DNA of 64,000 nucleotides from Brachionus rotundiformis. Lineage: Eukaryota; Rotifera; Eurotatoria; Ploima; Brachionidae. The translations under genes and the position numbers were made by a program. The DNA is taken from assembly GCA_016802295.1 (NCBI GenBank), contig JAESIW010000090.1, forward strand, positions 932,144 through 996,143. The letters run 5' to 3'. Below, piece after piece: positions 19,672 to 29,300 of the stretch. Under the pieces are notes generated by a model. That model saw only the letters and a program-made list of their open reading frames with translations, ran no database searches and had not been told where the DNA came from. Within the stretch, counting starts at the first letter, position 1. The number at the start of each line of letters is the position of its first letter.

Positions 19672-21854
19672 TCAACTAAATTTTTTTAAGATCAACTCTT
19701 AAATGTAATTAAAAACTAGACGAGTCGATCTTGAAATTTCTTAATTTTAGATAGTTTTTTAAATTTTAGTCGGTAACTATCCAAATTTATAACATTCAAT
19801 AAAAGCAAAAATTATTTTAATAAATGGTAAATCTATAGTAACAGCATAAGATTGTCAAACAAAATGTTTTTTCTCAAGTTTTTTCAAAAAAATTATTTGT
19901 GATTTAATTATTGAAATATTTTTTCTAGGATTTTAATTCAAAAAATTTTGCTTAGACATGAAAATTTCAGAATTCTTACGAAATTAAAATTAAAATAAAA
20001 AAACGTGGAATCATTTAGTGTTTTTTAACTACAAAATACTAGATCACCTCGATTGATTAAAAAAATTATCAAATGTTACATTTTTTTATTTTCAATTTAA
20101 TAAAAAGATAAACTATATCTTTGCTTTAATAATCAATCTACTAAATCCTTCTGCCATAAATACTATAATCGTTTTGCTGTTAAGCTACATAAGAATATGT
20201 TTAGTTAATTAGAATATTTTCTTACCATTAACCACTCCAGATGCTACTATCCTTGATCATAGACCAAAAGAAAAAATTGTGAAACTTTTATCCAGAACAA
20301 ACCCGTGACTAAGTAAAATTTACTTGACATATTTTTATTTCATGTCAGATGAATAAACCAGATAACTTAATAGTTTAATTGAGAGGTTTGAGCTTACTTC
20401 AACTTGAGGATTATTTGAACTTATTCAGCCGATACATACTCACGTGTTCTGAATCTTATTAAATGCTCTAACATGCAATTTTTAAGCATAAAGTTATCAT
20501 TCTTCTTAAAATTAAACTATTTGGCATTTAGGTATTAGTTTTTCACTTAGTCCTCTTTCACCTTTTTTCTGCGATATACATTGGCTTTTGAAAGATACAA
20601 ACATTTGAACAGTTTAAGATCGAGTTTTATACATCAATCAACTATGTTAGTATTTAGCAATAATTTTCCATGCTTTTTCTCCTTGGTATGTTCAAGTTCG
20701 CCAGGAAAATTCTGATGTTAAAGTTGTCTAGTTAATGCTGTTTCATTGGTTTTTATATTTTCCTAATTAAATTTTAATCGAATTTCAGAATGCATCAAGT
20801 TAGGTTATAAAGTTCATTTTCCCATGTAATTTGGCTCAATATTTTACCCAACAAATTTAATATTATTCAAAACAAATAAAGCTAAAAATAAAATTAGTTA
20901 ATTAAAACAAAACATTTTTATATTGGCTTCTCATGTTTATTAAATTAAGAAAAAATTTTTAATTCTTAAATAAAAAAGATAAAAAAATAACATTTTTATT
21001 AACTGGCAAATAATTTTATATTCAATTTATTAATTTCAGTTAAAATTGACACCTATTTAAAAAAGAAGCAGTAAGAATTTCAAATATCTGACTAAAAACT
21101 TAATAAACTAAAAACTTAACTAAACTAAACTTATATTTTATTAAATTAATTATTTAAAAATAACGGACTTAACTAAATCAAGTGTAAAAGAGTTAGATAT
21201 CATTTCAAAAAATGTGAAATTCTCAAAAAATATTTAAGATGATAATAAATTATGTGTAAACCGCAATGCTTTAATGAAAATGAAAAAAGGTTATTATTGC
21301 CCAAAACGGATATAGAAAAAAATGATTCTTTATAAATAACTTTTTTAAGGTTAGATTAATTAGATGTTTTTTATATATATTGACAAAAAATTCCGGTTTG
21401 TCTTTTTTTTTCTGAATTGAACCATCTATGTCCAGCAGATTGTAGTATTTTGTATCAATTGAGTTAAATTTAAAATTTATTAAATGTGAAAAATAAAAAT
21501 ATTTTTTTAATAAAATATATTAAAGATTTTCAAATTTATTTTATAGCCCATATATGCCGTCCATATTTTTTTGCAATATTTTATTAAGTGCTAAAATTTG
21601 GACCGTCTAGCTGACCGGCTAACTGGCTAAGTAACCACCAAAAACCATCCACTAAATGGACCGGATTCGATTATCAAACTGGCATTTTTTTAGAAAAAAA
21701 ATTTGTTTGATATTTTTTAAAAATTATTGAGACAAAATATTTTGAGTCTTCTATTACTTAACTTCAAAAATAATTTTATTTCAAAATAATGTAATATTGA
21801 AAACACGCCTTTAATCAAGCTATACATTTTCAAGTTTTATAATTTTTTTTGAAA
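19672..21854. other. 2.2-kb spacer upstream of IVD
   Basis: Spacer between two divergent genes (unknown protein on minus, IVD on plus), presumably with both promoters. The segment 20200-20830 is visibly less AT-rich than its surroundings, and 21590-21670 contains a CT/GG-rich run unlike the flank. I found no intact frame, terminal repeats or RNA gene there. The richer segment may be an old, decayed mobile element or an unrecognised noncoding transcript. Confidence 0.45.
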
Positions 21855-23394
21855 ATGAATAGATTGATTAGATCAATCCAGAAAGTAAATCTTTCAAAAT
21901 TTCGTTCAATTCATACAACTTCGTCTCTAAATAATACTCAATATTATCCTATAAATGACGATGTATTTGGTTTGAATGATGAACAAAAACAGTTGAGAGA
22001 AACGGTTTTTAATTTTGTTCAAAAAGAATTAGCACCGATAGCACAGCAAATCGATCGTGAAAATGATTTCAAAGATATGAGAGTAAATTTAGATAAAATT
22101 TTAGTAAATTAATTATTAATAATAATGTATGATTTAATTAGAAATTTTACAAACAAATGGGAGAAATGGGACTTTTGGGTGTAACAGTTCCAAGTGAATA
22201 CGGGGGTTCAGATTTAGGATATTTCGAGCATTGTTTAATTATGGAAGAAATAAGCCGAGGAAGTGGAGCAGTGGCTCTAAGCTATGGGGCTCATACAAAT
22301 CTTTGTATAAATCAGATTAATCGTAATGGAAGTGAGGAACAAAAACAAAAATACTTACCAAAAGTAAAACATTTATTAATTTGAATACTTTTTTTAATTA
22401 TTTAAATATAGTTAATCAGTGGTGAGCATATAGGAGCATTGGCAATGAGTGAAACAAATGCCGGTTCTGATGTCGTTTCAATGAAATTAAAAGCGGAAAA
22501 AAAAGATGATTATTACATTTTAAATGGACATAAATTTTGGATTACAAATGGACCAGATGCAGATGTTCTTTTGGTGTATGCGAAAACAACTCAAAATACA
22601 TCCAAACCACAACATGGAATATCAACTTTTATTGTAGAAAGAGGTATGCCAGGATTTAAATCAATGCCTAAGCTTGATAAACTAGGAATGAGGGGATCGA
22701 ATACATGTGAATTGGTTTTCGAAAATTGCAAAGTTCCAGCAAAAAATTTAGTTGGTCAAGAGAACAAGGGTGTTTATGTTTTAATGAGTGGCTTAGATTT
22801 GGAAAGACTTGTTCTTGCTTCTGGACCTTTAGGGTAGATAATTTTTTAAAATCTATTTCAAAACTTTTTATGTTCATTAAATTTATAATTAAAAAAAAAA
22901 AATTAAAATAATTTCGATCTACAATAATAAAATAATTTTATAGCTTAATGCAAGCCGCTTGTGATATATCTTTTGAATATGCTCATATGAGAAAAGCTTT
23001 TGGACAACCGATAGGACAATTCCAAGTAAATTGTAAATGAATCTCTTAAATATAAAATATTCGTGTAAAGTTATTACAAGGAAAAATGGCGGACATGTAT
23101 ACTACATTGAATGCCTGCAGAGCTTATTTGTATAATGTTGCAAAAGCGGCCGACAATGGAATTGTTAGCAACAAAGACTGTGCTGGCGTAATTCTGTATT
23201 TGGCTGAAAAAGCAACTCAAGTAGCTTTAGATGCTATCCAGATATTGGGAGGAAATGGGTACATAAATGACTATCCAACAGGTAGAATTTTGAGAGATGC
23301 AAAATTGTATGAGATTGGAGCTGGTACTAGCGAAATTAGACGTTTGATTATTGGTAGATCTTTAAATGATGAGTATGCCAAGTCTCAAAAATAG
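21855..23394 (+). CDS. IVD: Isovaleryl-CoA dehydrogenase, mitochondrial
   Basis: FAD enzyme of leucine breakdown in the mitochondrial matrix, oxidising isovaleryl-CoA to 3-methylcrotonyl-CoA and passing electrons to ETF. Exons are 21855-22082, 22142-22363, 22412-22833, 22944-23025 and 23071-23394, one frame of 425 aa (human about 423). The N-terminus is basic and Ser-rich with few acids, consistent with a mitochondrial presequence. Signatures are [35 protein letters not shown] and [16 protein letters not shown] carries the catalytic Glu that distinguishes IVD from most acyl-CoA dehydrogenases. Near the end is Tyr-Glu-Ile-Gly-Ala-Gly-Thr-Ser-Glu. The start was chosen because it is the first ATG in frame and gives the presequence. 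Confidence 0.97.
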
Positions 23395-24037
23395 CTTTTA
23401 TTTTTTTTAAATATTTTTAAAAAAATTAATTAACAAGCAAAAAATAATTTAAATAAAAATATTTAAACATTTCGAATAAATTGATTTATCCGCCTTTGAA
23501 TTTTATCTTTTTACAAAATTTATTACTTAATTTCAGAGTTAATATCTTCTCAAAGGATAATTTAATTTAGTTATTAACTCTTAAACATATATATTTTGTA
23601 ATATAAATTAAAAAAAACCTTGTAAACAAAAAAAAGTACAACCTAAAATTAATTTAATTATTTTAGATCATTAAATTTTTAAAATTGTTGTTTTATTTTT
23701 TGATTTTATTAACACTTTCTTTAAGATTGATTTTAATATTAAATTTTAAGCAAGATTAAATATTACGATAAAGTTATGTTAAATCTAAAATTTTTTATTT
23801 GATAGGCCTCTAGGTCTGATATATTTCATATATAAACAAGTAAATTTCAAAAGTCTAATAGTTAAAATTTAAAAAAAATAATTAACTGCAGATTTTCAAA
23901 AATGAAGGTTCGACATCATGCAAACTAAATTCAATGCATTCACTAAGTAACTCAAATTTTCATGCACTCTTTCTTTTAGCTATTTACAAGATACATTCTA
24001 CGAAAACTAAATAGAGCTGAATATTTAGAAAAAGAAA
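23395..24037. other. Spacer between IVD and RPL7A
   Basis: AT-rich. It contains the IVD 3' end and the RPL7A promoter with its TCT-type start region near 23968-23978. No other gene seen. Confidence 0.6.
23968..23978 (+). promoter_or_regulatory. TCT initiator / 5' TOP-like pyrimidine tract of RPL7A
   Basis: The run TCTTTCTTTT, 60-70 bases before the RPL7A ATG, fits the TCT initiator typical of ribosomal-protein promoters. Transcription starting at a C within a pyrimidine tract gives a 5' TOP mRNA. Because the tract is followed at once by AG, it could instead be a splice (or trans-splice) acceptor for a 5' leader. Confidence 0.45.
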
Positions 24038-25376
24038 ATGGTGAGTGCAAGTATTTTTTTTTCAATTTATCAACCACCATTCTGCACCTTAATTTTTTTT
24101 CGAAATTAATATCTTATTCAATCGATCGATTAACATTCTATTTTTTAAAAGCCAGTTAAACCAGCAGTCAAAAAGCCAACCAAAGGTGGCAAAAAAGGCA
24201 AATCAAAAGTCGCCGCTGCTCCTCTTAAGGCAAAAGTACAAGAAACTAAAAAAGTTGTTAATCCATTATTCGAGAAACGACCAAAGAACTTTGGCATCGG
24301 TAAGAAATATTTTTTTTTTCTGATTGCTTTGATGAATTGTTAGTTTGAATAAAATGATATTCTTAAAACAGACAAGCATATGACTGAGCAATTATTAAAA
24401 TTTATCGATTTAAATAAATTTATTTTTGCTTAGGTCAAAACATACAACCAAAACGTGATTTGACTCGTTTTATGAGATGGCCCCGATACATCCGCTTGCA
24501 AAGACAAAAGGCTATTCTACTTAAAAGACTCAAAGTCCCACCATCAATTAATCAATTTAGCTCGACATTGGATCGTCAAACAGGTAACTAAACAATTAAT
24601 TATTCCCAATGATGATAAAATTCTTCAGAATTCAGTATGAAGACTTTTCCTATCACCAAGATCTCTGAGGGATATTATTTAAAATCTTAATTCAATTTAA
24701 TCTGTTTCTAAAATAGCCAGTCAGTTATTTAGACTATTGGACAAATATAGACCAGAGACTAAAGTAGATAAGAAAGCTCGCTTATTCCAAAGAGCTAAAG
24801 CAAGAGCTGAAGGTAAAGAAGACAAAGTTACTGCTAGACCATTGGTAGTTCGCAGCGGTGTCAACACTGTCACTTCTTTAGTCGAAAAAAAAAAAGCCAA
24901 ATTGGTTATTATTGCCCATGACGTAGATCCAATCGAAGTAAGTATTTAAAGCAGGTCTTGCCATGATTATTGATTGAATTTCTTCACCTGAATAATAATG
25001 AAGAAAAATTTTTATAAATGAGCAAGAAAATTTTTCAAATAGTTTTGACTAATATTTTTAATAAAAGATGGTTCTATTTTTGCCTGCATTGTGCAAAAAA
25101 ATGGGCGTACCATATTGCATTGTTAAGGGCAAGGCCAGATTGGGACAAGTTGTTCGACGAAAAACTTGCACTGCTTTGGCATTGAGCAATGTTAATTCCG
25201 AGGATTTGACCAATTTGGATAAAATAGCCCAAGTTTGCAAGACAAACTTCAATGAAAGATACGAAGAAATGAGACGTCACTTCGGTGGTGGCATTTTGGG
25301 TGCTAAATCATTGGCCAAAATTGCCAAATTAGAAAAACTTAAAGCTCGTGAGTTACAACAAAAATTGGGATCATAA
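24038..25376 (+). CDS. RPL7A: Large ribosomal subunit protein eL8 (RPL7A), snoRNA host gene
   Basis: Component of the 60S ribosomal subunit that also belongs to the L7Ae RNA-binding family. Exons are 24038-24040 (the ATG alone), 24152-24299, 24434-24583, 24717-24937 and 25068-25376. They form one frame with conserved [26 protein letters not shown] (about 275 aa in all), Ala-His-Asp-Val-Asp-Pro-Ile-Glu and [15 protein letters not shown]. Introns 2, 3 and 4 each carry a box C/D snoRNA candidate; intron 1 does not. A poly(A) signal AATAAA lies about a dozen bases after the stop. In vertebrates RPL7A likewise hosts SNORD24 and SNORD36 genes, so the host-guide pairing looks ancient. The open frame closes across all junctions. 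Confidence 0.97.
24323..24392 (+). ncRNA. Box C/D snoRNA, SNORD27-like, in RPL7A intron 2
   Basis: Terminal stem ATTGC (24323-24327) pairs with GCAAT (24388-24392). Box C TTGATGA is at 24329-24335 and box D CTGA at 24384-24387. The guide just before box D, GACAAGCATATGA, is complementary to the start of 18S rRNA (TCATATGCTTGTC, recalled). By the box D+5 rule it would methylate the A of ...TCATA..., the site served by human SNORD27 (18S A27). Human SNORD27 uses a nearly identical guide but sits in SNHG1, not RPL7A. In this copy the guide uses the terminal D box. Size 70 nt is typical. Confidence 0.85.
24603..24673 (+). ncRNA. Box C/D snoRNA, SNORD24-like, in RPL7A intron 3
   Basis: Box C ATGATGA is at 24609-24615 and box D CTGA at 24665-24668, closed by a short stem TCCC/GGGA. 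The guide ATCACCAAGATCT before box D is complementary to 28S rRNA ...AGATCTTGGTG... (recalled). The D+5 position falls on C, the same site as human SNORD24, whose 3' end shares CACCAAGATC. Human SNORD24 is also in an RPL7A intron, so both guide and host are conserved. Confidence 0.87.
24957..25026 (+). ncRNA. Box C/D snoRNA candidate, SNORD36-like, in RPL7A intron 4
   Basis: Terminal stem CTTGC (24957-24961)/GCAAG (25022-25026) encloses a degenerate box C ATGATTA (24963-24969), a clear internal D' box CTGA (24988-24991), a C'-like ATGAAGA (24998-25004) and a degenerate terminal D (ATGA). The guide TTGAATTTCTTCAC before D' is complementary over 14 bases to 28S GTGAAGAAATTCAA (recalled). The D'+5 nucleotide is an A, consistent with a SNORD36-type guide, and SNORD36 genes sit in vertebrate RPL7A introns. 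Weak terminal boxes keep this below the other two in confidence. Confidence 0.65.
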
Positions 25377-25493
25377 ATTTTTATCAATAAAAATCGCGAT
25401 CCTTGATTTAAATAAATAACTTAAAAAAATACATTTATCTTTTAATCAAACTAGTTCTGAGTCGTATTTAGTACACTATTGGGGTATTTCGGT

Positions 25494-25564
25494 ATTGCGG
25501 TGATGAATGTTAATCTTGAATTAAAATGAAAATTTTAAACTTGACAAGCATATGACTGAGCAAT
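25494..25564 (+). ncRNA. Second SNORD27-like box C/D snoRNA, downstream of RPL7A
   Basis: Stem ATTGC (25494-25498)/GCAAT (25560-25564), box C GTGATGA (25500-25506), box D CTGA (25556-25559). The segment GACAAGCATATGACTGAGCA is identical to the intron-2 copy, while the body between box C and the guide has diverged almost completely. This is the pattern expected under selection on the guide. It lies about 120 bases past the RPL7A stop and beyond its poly(A) signal. Confidence 0.82.
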
Positions 25565-25778
25565 ACATATAAATTTAATTAAGCACATTCAGCTCCGGAC
25601 AGTATTCATGATTATTGTTATCGGCGTTCCCTAGATGTGCTAAATAAATTGTTTACTCGCTATACTCTTCAGTTATCTTTACATGTAAACTTAAGAGTAC
25701 GTCGTAAATAAACATGATGTATTTATAAAGTATCCTATTGATGAAAAATCTTATCTGATTTATTTGAAGATTTAAATA
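25555..25778 (+). repeat. 224-base perfect direct repeat, copy 1
   Basis: Bases 25555-25778 are identical, position by position as far as I can read, to 26105-26328 (offset 550). The unit starts within box D of the SNORD27-like gene, covers the whole first H/ACA candidate, and ends inside the SNORD24-like gene just before its guide. Confidence 0.95.
25580..25717 (+). ncRNA. H/ACA snoRNA candidate A, copy 1
   Basis: Two-hairpin architecture. Hairpin 1 is closed by AGCACAT (25582-25588)/ATGTGCT (25635-25641). Box H AAATAA (ANANNA) follows at 25642-25647. Hairpin 2 has outer stem TTTAC (25652-25656)/GTAAA (25704-25708) and inner stem TACTCTT (25663-25669)/AAGAGTA (25693-25699), leaving an internal pocket TCGCTA/CGTC. 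Box ACA at 25712-25714 is three bases from the predicted 3' end. The size, 138 nt, is typical. I could not assign the pseudouridylation target from memory. Confidence 0.75.
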
Positions 25779-25800
25779 TCACCAAGATCTCTGATGGATA
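25731..25800 (+). ncRNA. Second SNORD24-like box C/D snoRNA, downstream of RPL7A
   Basis: Stem TATCC (25731-25735)/GGATA (25796-25800), box C TTGATGA (25738-25744), D' CTGA (about 25755-25758), box D CTGA (25791-25794). The guide ATCACCAAGATCT is identical to the intron-3 copy while the rest differs. It starts only 13 bases after H/ACA candidate A. Confidence 0.83.
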
Positions 25801-25869
25801 CAGAAAAATATTTTTAAAAACTTTTTATTTAATACTTTATATTTGACAATATTGTTTTTTAATCTAAAC

Positions 25870-26007
25870 AGCACTTTAAAACTCGATTTGATATTTTAAC
25901 TGCTTAAATATCAAATTTTAAAATGGTGCTAAAAATATAGATTAATATGCTTGATATAGACACTTGTATTAAAAATGTGTTTATATTCAATACTTTGACC
26001 AACATTT
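25870..26007 (+). ncRNA. H/ACA snoRNA candidate B
   Basis: Hairpin 1 has a basal stem AGCAC (25870-25874)/GTGCT (25926-25930) and an inner stem TTTGATATTT/AAATATCAAA with a nine-base loop. Box H AAAATA is at 25932-25937. Hairpin 2 has a nine-pair stem TATAGACAC/GTGTTTATA (one G-U) and weak outer pairing. ACA at 26002-26004 is followed by three bases. Total length, 138 nt, equals candidate A. The weak outer stem of hairpin 2 is the main doubt. Confidence 0.6.
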
Positions 26008-26129
26008 ATAAGCAAATAATCTCAAGATGATTAAATCCAATATTCTTGCAAATCTTCCCATTTGAATAAAAATAAACCTTTGAATCTAAAAAATAATTTT
26101 TAACACTGAGCAATACATATAAATTTAAT

Positions 26130-26267
26130 TAAGCACATTCAGCTCCGGACAGTATTCATGATTATTGTTATCGGCGTTCCCTAGATGTGCTAAATAAATT
26201 GTTTACTCGCTATACTCTTCAGTTATCTTTACATGTAAACTTAAGAGTACGTCGTAAATAAACATGA
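26130..26267 (+). ncRNA. H/ACA snoRNA candidate A, copy 2
   Basis: Sequence-identical to 25580-25717, with the same hairpins, box H and ACA box (26262-26264). Whether it is expressed is unknown. It has all internal elements needed to be processed. Confidence 0.68.
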
Positions 26268-26280
26268 TGTATTTATAAAG

Positions 26281-26328
26281 TATCCTATTGATGAAAAATC
26301 TTATCTGATTTATTTGAAGATTTAAATA
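26281..26328 (+). pseudogene. Truncated SNORD24-like snoRNA (no guide, no box D)
   Basis: The duplicated block carries stem TATCC, box C and D' but stops just before the guide, and the following bases lack box D and the closing GGATA. It should be unable to form a C/D particle. Confidence 0.75.
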
Positions 26329-26353
26329 AAATTTTAAATTTTGATCTTAATAT

Positions 26354-29300
26354 TTAAATATGAATTAAATTACCATAGCATTTGAATCCACTTCCAATAA
26401 AACCAGGCCAACATTTACATGTATACTTTCTTGAGTGTGTATCATATATACAATCTGATTTTTTATCACAGTCATTCTTAAACGTACAATAGATAAATTG
26501 TTCTTTTTTCATAACTTTTTTTATTTGTTTTGGAATATGTAGAACTTTATTAGGCAAAACTTTATCTGATTTAGACACACAATTGTTTTTTTCAGATTTA
26601 AAACCTTCACTACAATTACAAGCATAAGAACCTATAGTATTTAAACATTTTGAATTTTTTGGACATTTTTCTATTTTCAAATCGCATTCATTTATATCTT
26701 AATAAAATAAAGCAATTTACATAATATGTTTGTTATATATAGTACCTTCGCAGTAAATTCCATTACCTCGAAAGCCTTTTTTGCACACACATTTATATGA
26801 ACCAATTTTATTGATACAGTAGGCATTCGTCTGACATTCATGAGTATTTAGTCTGCATTCATCAATATCTTTACATTTTTTTCCAATTTTTTCGAAACCA
26901 TTCAAACATTTACATTCATATCCACCTTTTTTATTTAAACACATTGAATTTTCCCCACAATCAGCAATCAAAGAACTATCTGTTTTTTCATAATCGCATT
27001 CATCTACATCTTGACAATTAAATCCATCACCATCATATCCATCTTGACATCTACACTCATAACTACCTATTGTATTAATGCATACACCTGAAACAGGATC
27101 ACATCTTTTCCATTTATAAATGTCATTTTTAAATCTATTTTTATAAATTATGAAGCTATCATTACGTGAGCACTCATTTATATCTACACAAAGCTTATTT
27201 TTAGTATCCAACTCGTAACCAAACGGACAGCTGTCAAGACAAATCAATTGACCATCTTGAATTATTGAGTCATATTTACATTTGACACAATTAGTGCTAC
27301 TATTTGCTTTAAAACATCCAATACAAACATCATGACATAAATTCATACATCGTTTTTGATCGTCAATACTCTTTAGGTCTCGTGAACATCTTAGTAAAGC
27401 CTCTTCATCTTTTGTTAATATACTAACACTAATATCATATATAAAAACTTTCGAATCATAACTTCCGAACATATAATATCTTGGCTCTATTGGTTTCGGG
27501 TCATAATAATACAAATGTACTTTCTCTTTTGAATCATATCCTTCTATTATTCCATATTGGAAATATAAACCAGTTTCACCTTTTTGAGTTTCATAGTTAA
27601 AACATATAAAAAATCTTCTAAATAAATCTGAATTTTTTAATGAACCAGATTGTGAATCAAGTTTGTATTTTAAAACAAGACCAGCTCTGTAAAAAGCAAC
27701 CCCATATGAGGATATTTGAACGAAATACCATGTATACTCGTCATTTGGATTTGTGGCTATCACTAAAAAAATATCACCATAAGATGATGCTATAAATCTT
27801 AAACATTTTCCATAATTTAGTGAAATTGAAAAACGGCGGCTATTTGCTGATGACCAATCCAAATTACATGGCATAATAGAAAAACGATCATTTTTAGCTT
27901 TTTCTATGCCTTGAAGAACATTAACATAACTGGCCTGAGCAATTTTTGAATTTTGTAAAAATCCATTTTCAGTCCAGTGTTGATTTTTATGTGAATTTTT
28001 TATACTAAATTTTTTTAAATTTAATTGTGATGAATGGCTCTCTAAATTTTTCCCAATCGCTTTAAACTTTAATTCGCCTGAAATATCATCATAATCGAAT
28101 ACCAAATTTCTTATAACTACCTAAACAAATAAATTAAATAACAACTTTAAAAATTATTTATCATTATATTTAACATGTTATTAAAAATTAAATTAAAATT
28201 TAACATTACTGGTTTAGTAGCTTCGTATAATGCTAAAGAAGGCATCATGTAAGTACGTAAAAAATTATAATTTTCATCGCGTTTCTTACTGAACCATAGA
28301 TTATTATGATACATTAAGTATATTTCTTCTCCTCTTAAAAAAGGATCTAAAAAGAAAAAATTCTAAATATTTAAATATATTTAAATAGAAGCTTTATCTG
28401 ATTACGATAGTCAGCATCAATTTCCATCACAACCTTAAACTCTGTTCCGTTTAATATTTCATTATAAGTTGGAAAAATATAAGAGTTTGAATGTACGGAA
28501 AAAAGGCATGTTTCTGGAGTACCCGCTTCAATCTCTAAATCTGAGAACTGATAATCATTCTAGGAAATATGCAATTTTTATTGTAATAAAAAAATTTGAC
28601 CAAAAAAATAAAATTATTTAATTTAATAGAAATTACCCTATGTCGGAAAATTTCTATTGCGAACTCAAGCGATCTTCTTCTTTTGTCGAATTCTTCCTGA
28701 AATTCTTGGATACTTGTACCATAAATACATCTTCGAGTTTGAGATTTCCGGCATGTTTGGTTCCAAAATTCACCAATAAAAAAATTTCGCACATTAAAAT
28801 TTAGAAGTTCATTTAAAGGTCTCATTTTAACTTTAAAAGCCTTCGGGTATCTCGGTATACTCCTTAGCCATTCCAAAAGTGAATCACCAGTATTACTTTC
28901 AAGTCGAGTAATTAATTTTGCAATATTAATATTTCCACCTTGAGATTGAAGAAATAAACTTGTCCATTTTTTTTGAGTTAGTTCAGTGGTTTTTTTTATT
29001 GATTCTTGTTTTTTTGCTTGACCATTATCATTAGTATTAATATTAACGCTGGATGCTCCACCATCTGCAGTCATTACATTTACTGGTACGCTTACACTTC
29101 CTCCACCAGATATAGAGGAACCAAATGATTTTTGTATTTCATTCCAAGATTTGGATAATTCCTCATTAATGTTTGATCCAGATTCAACTGAGCGTGTATT
29201 TTCAAACAAAATTTGACCACCAAATTCAGCTGAATGAATGTAATGAGTTCCATATCGAAAAATAAATTGTTCATATTTTTGAACAGCATTATCTATAAAA

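Larger units (their letters stand above)
26105..26328 (+). repeat. 224-base perfect direct repeat, copy 2
   Basis: Exact copy of 25555-25778. It ends 26 bases before the stop codon of the convergent MACPF/EGF gene. It holds a full second copy of H/ACA candidate A and a 5' fragment of the SNORD24-like gene. Confidence 0.95.

Noticed and set aside
20200..20830. Decayed transposon coding region
   Set aside because: Composition is less AT-rich than the flanks, but six-frame reading gave no recognisable transposase or RT motif.
24041..24151. A snoRNA in RPL7A intron 1
   Set aside because: No C or D box pair with a closing stem was found, unlike introns 2-4.
25555..26328. CRISPR-like or tandem array interpretation of the repeats
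   Set aside because: Only two long copies with an irregular interval, in a eukaryotic genome, explained by duplication of a snoRNA gene.
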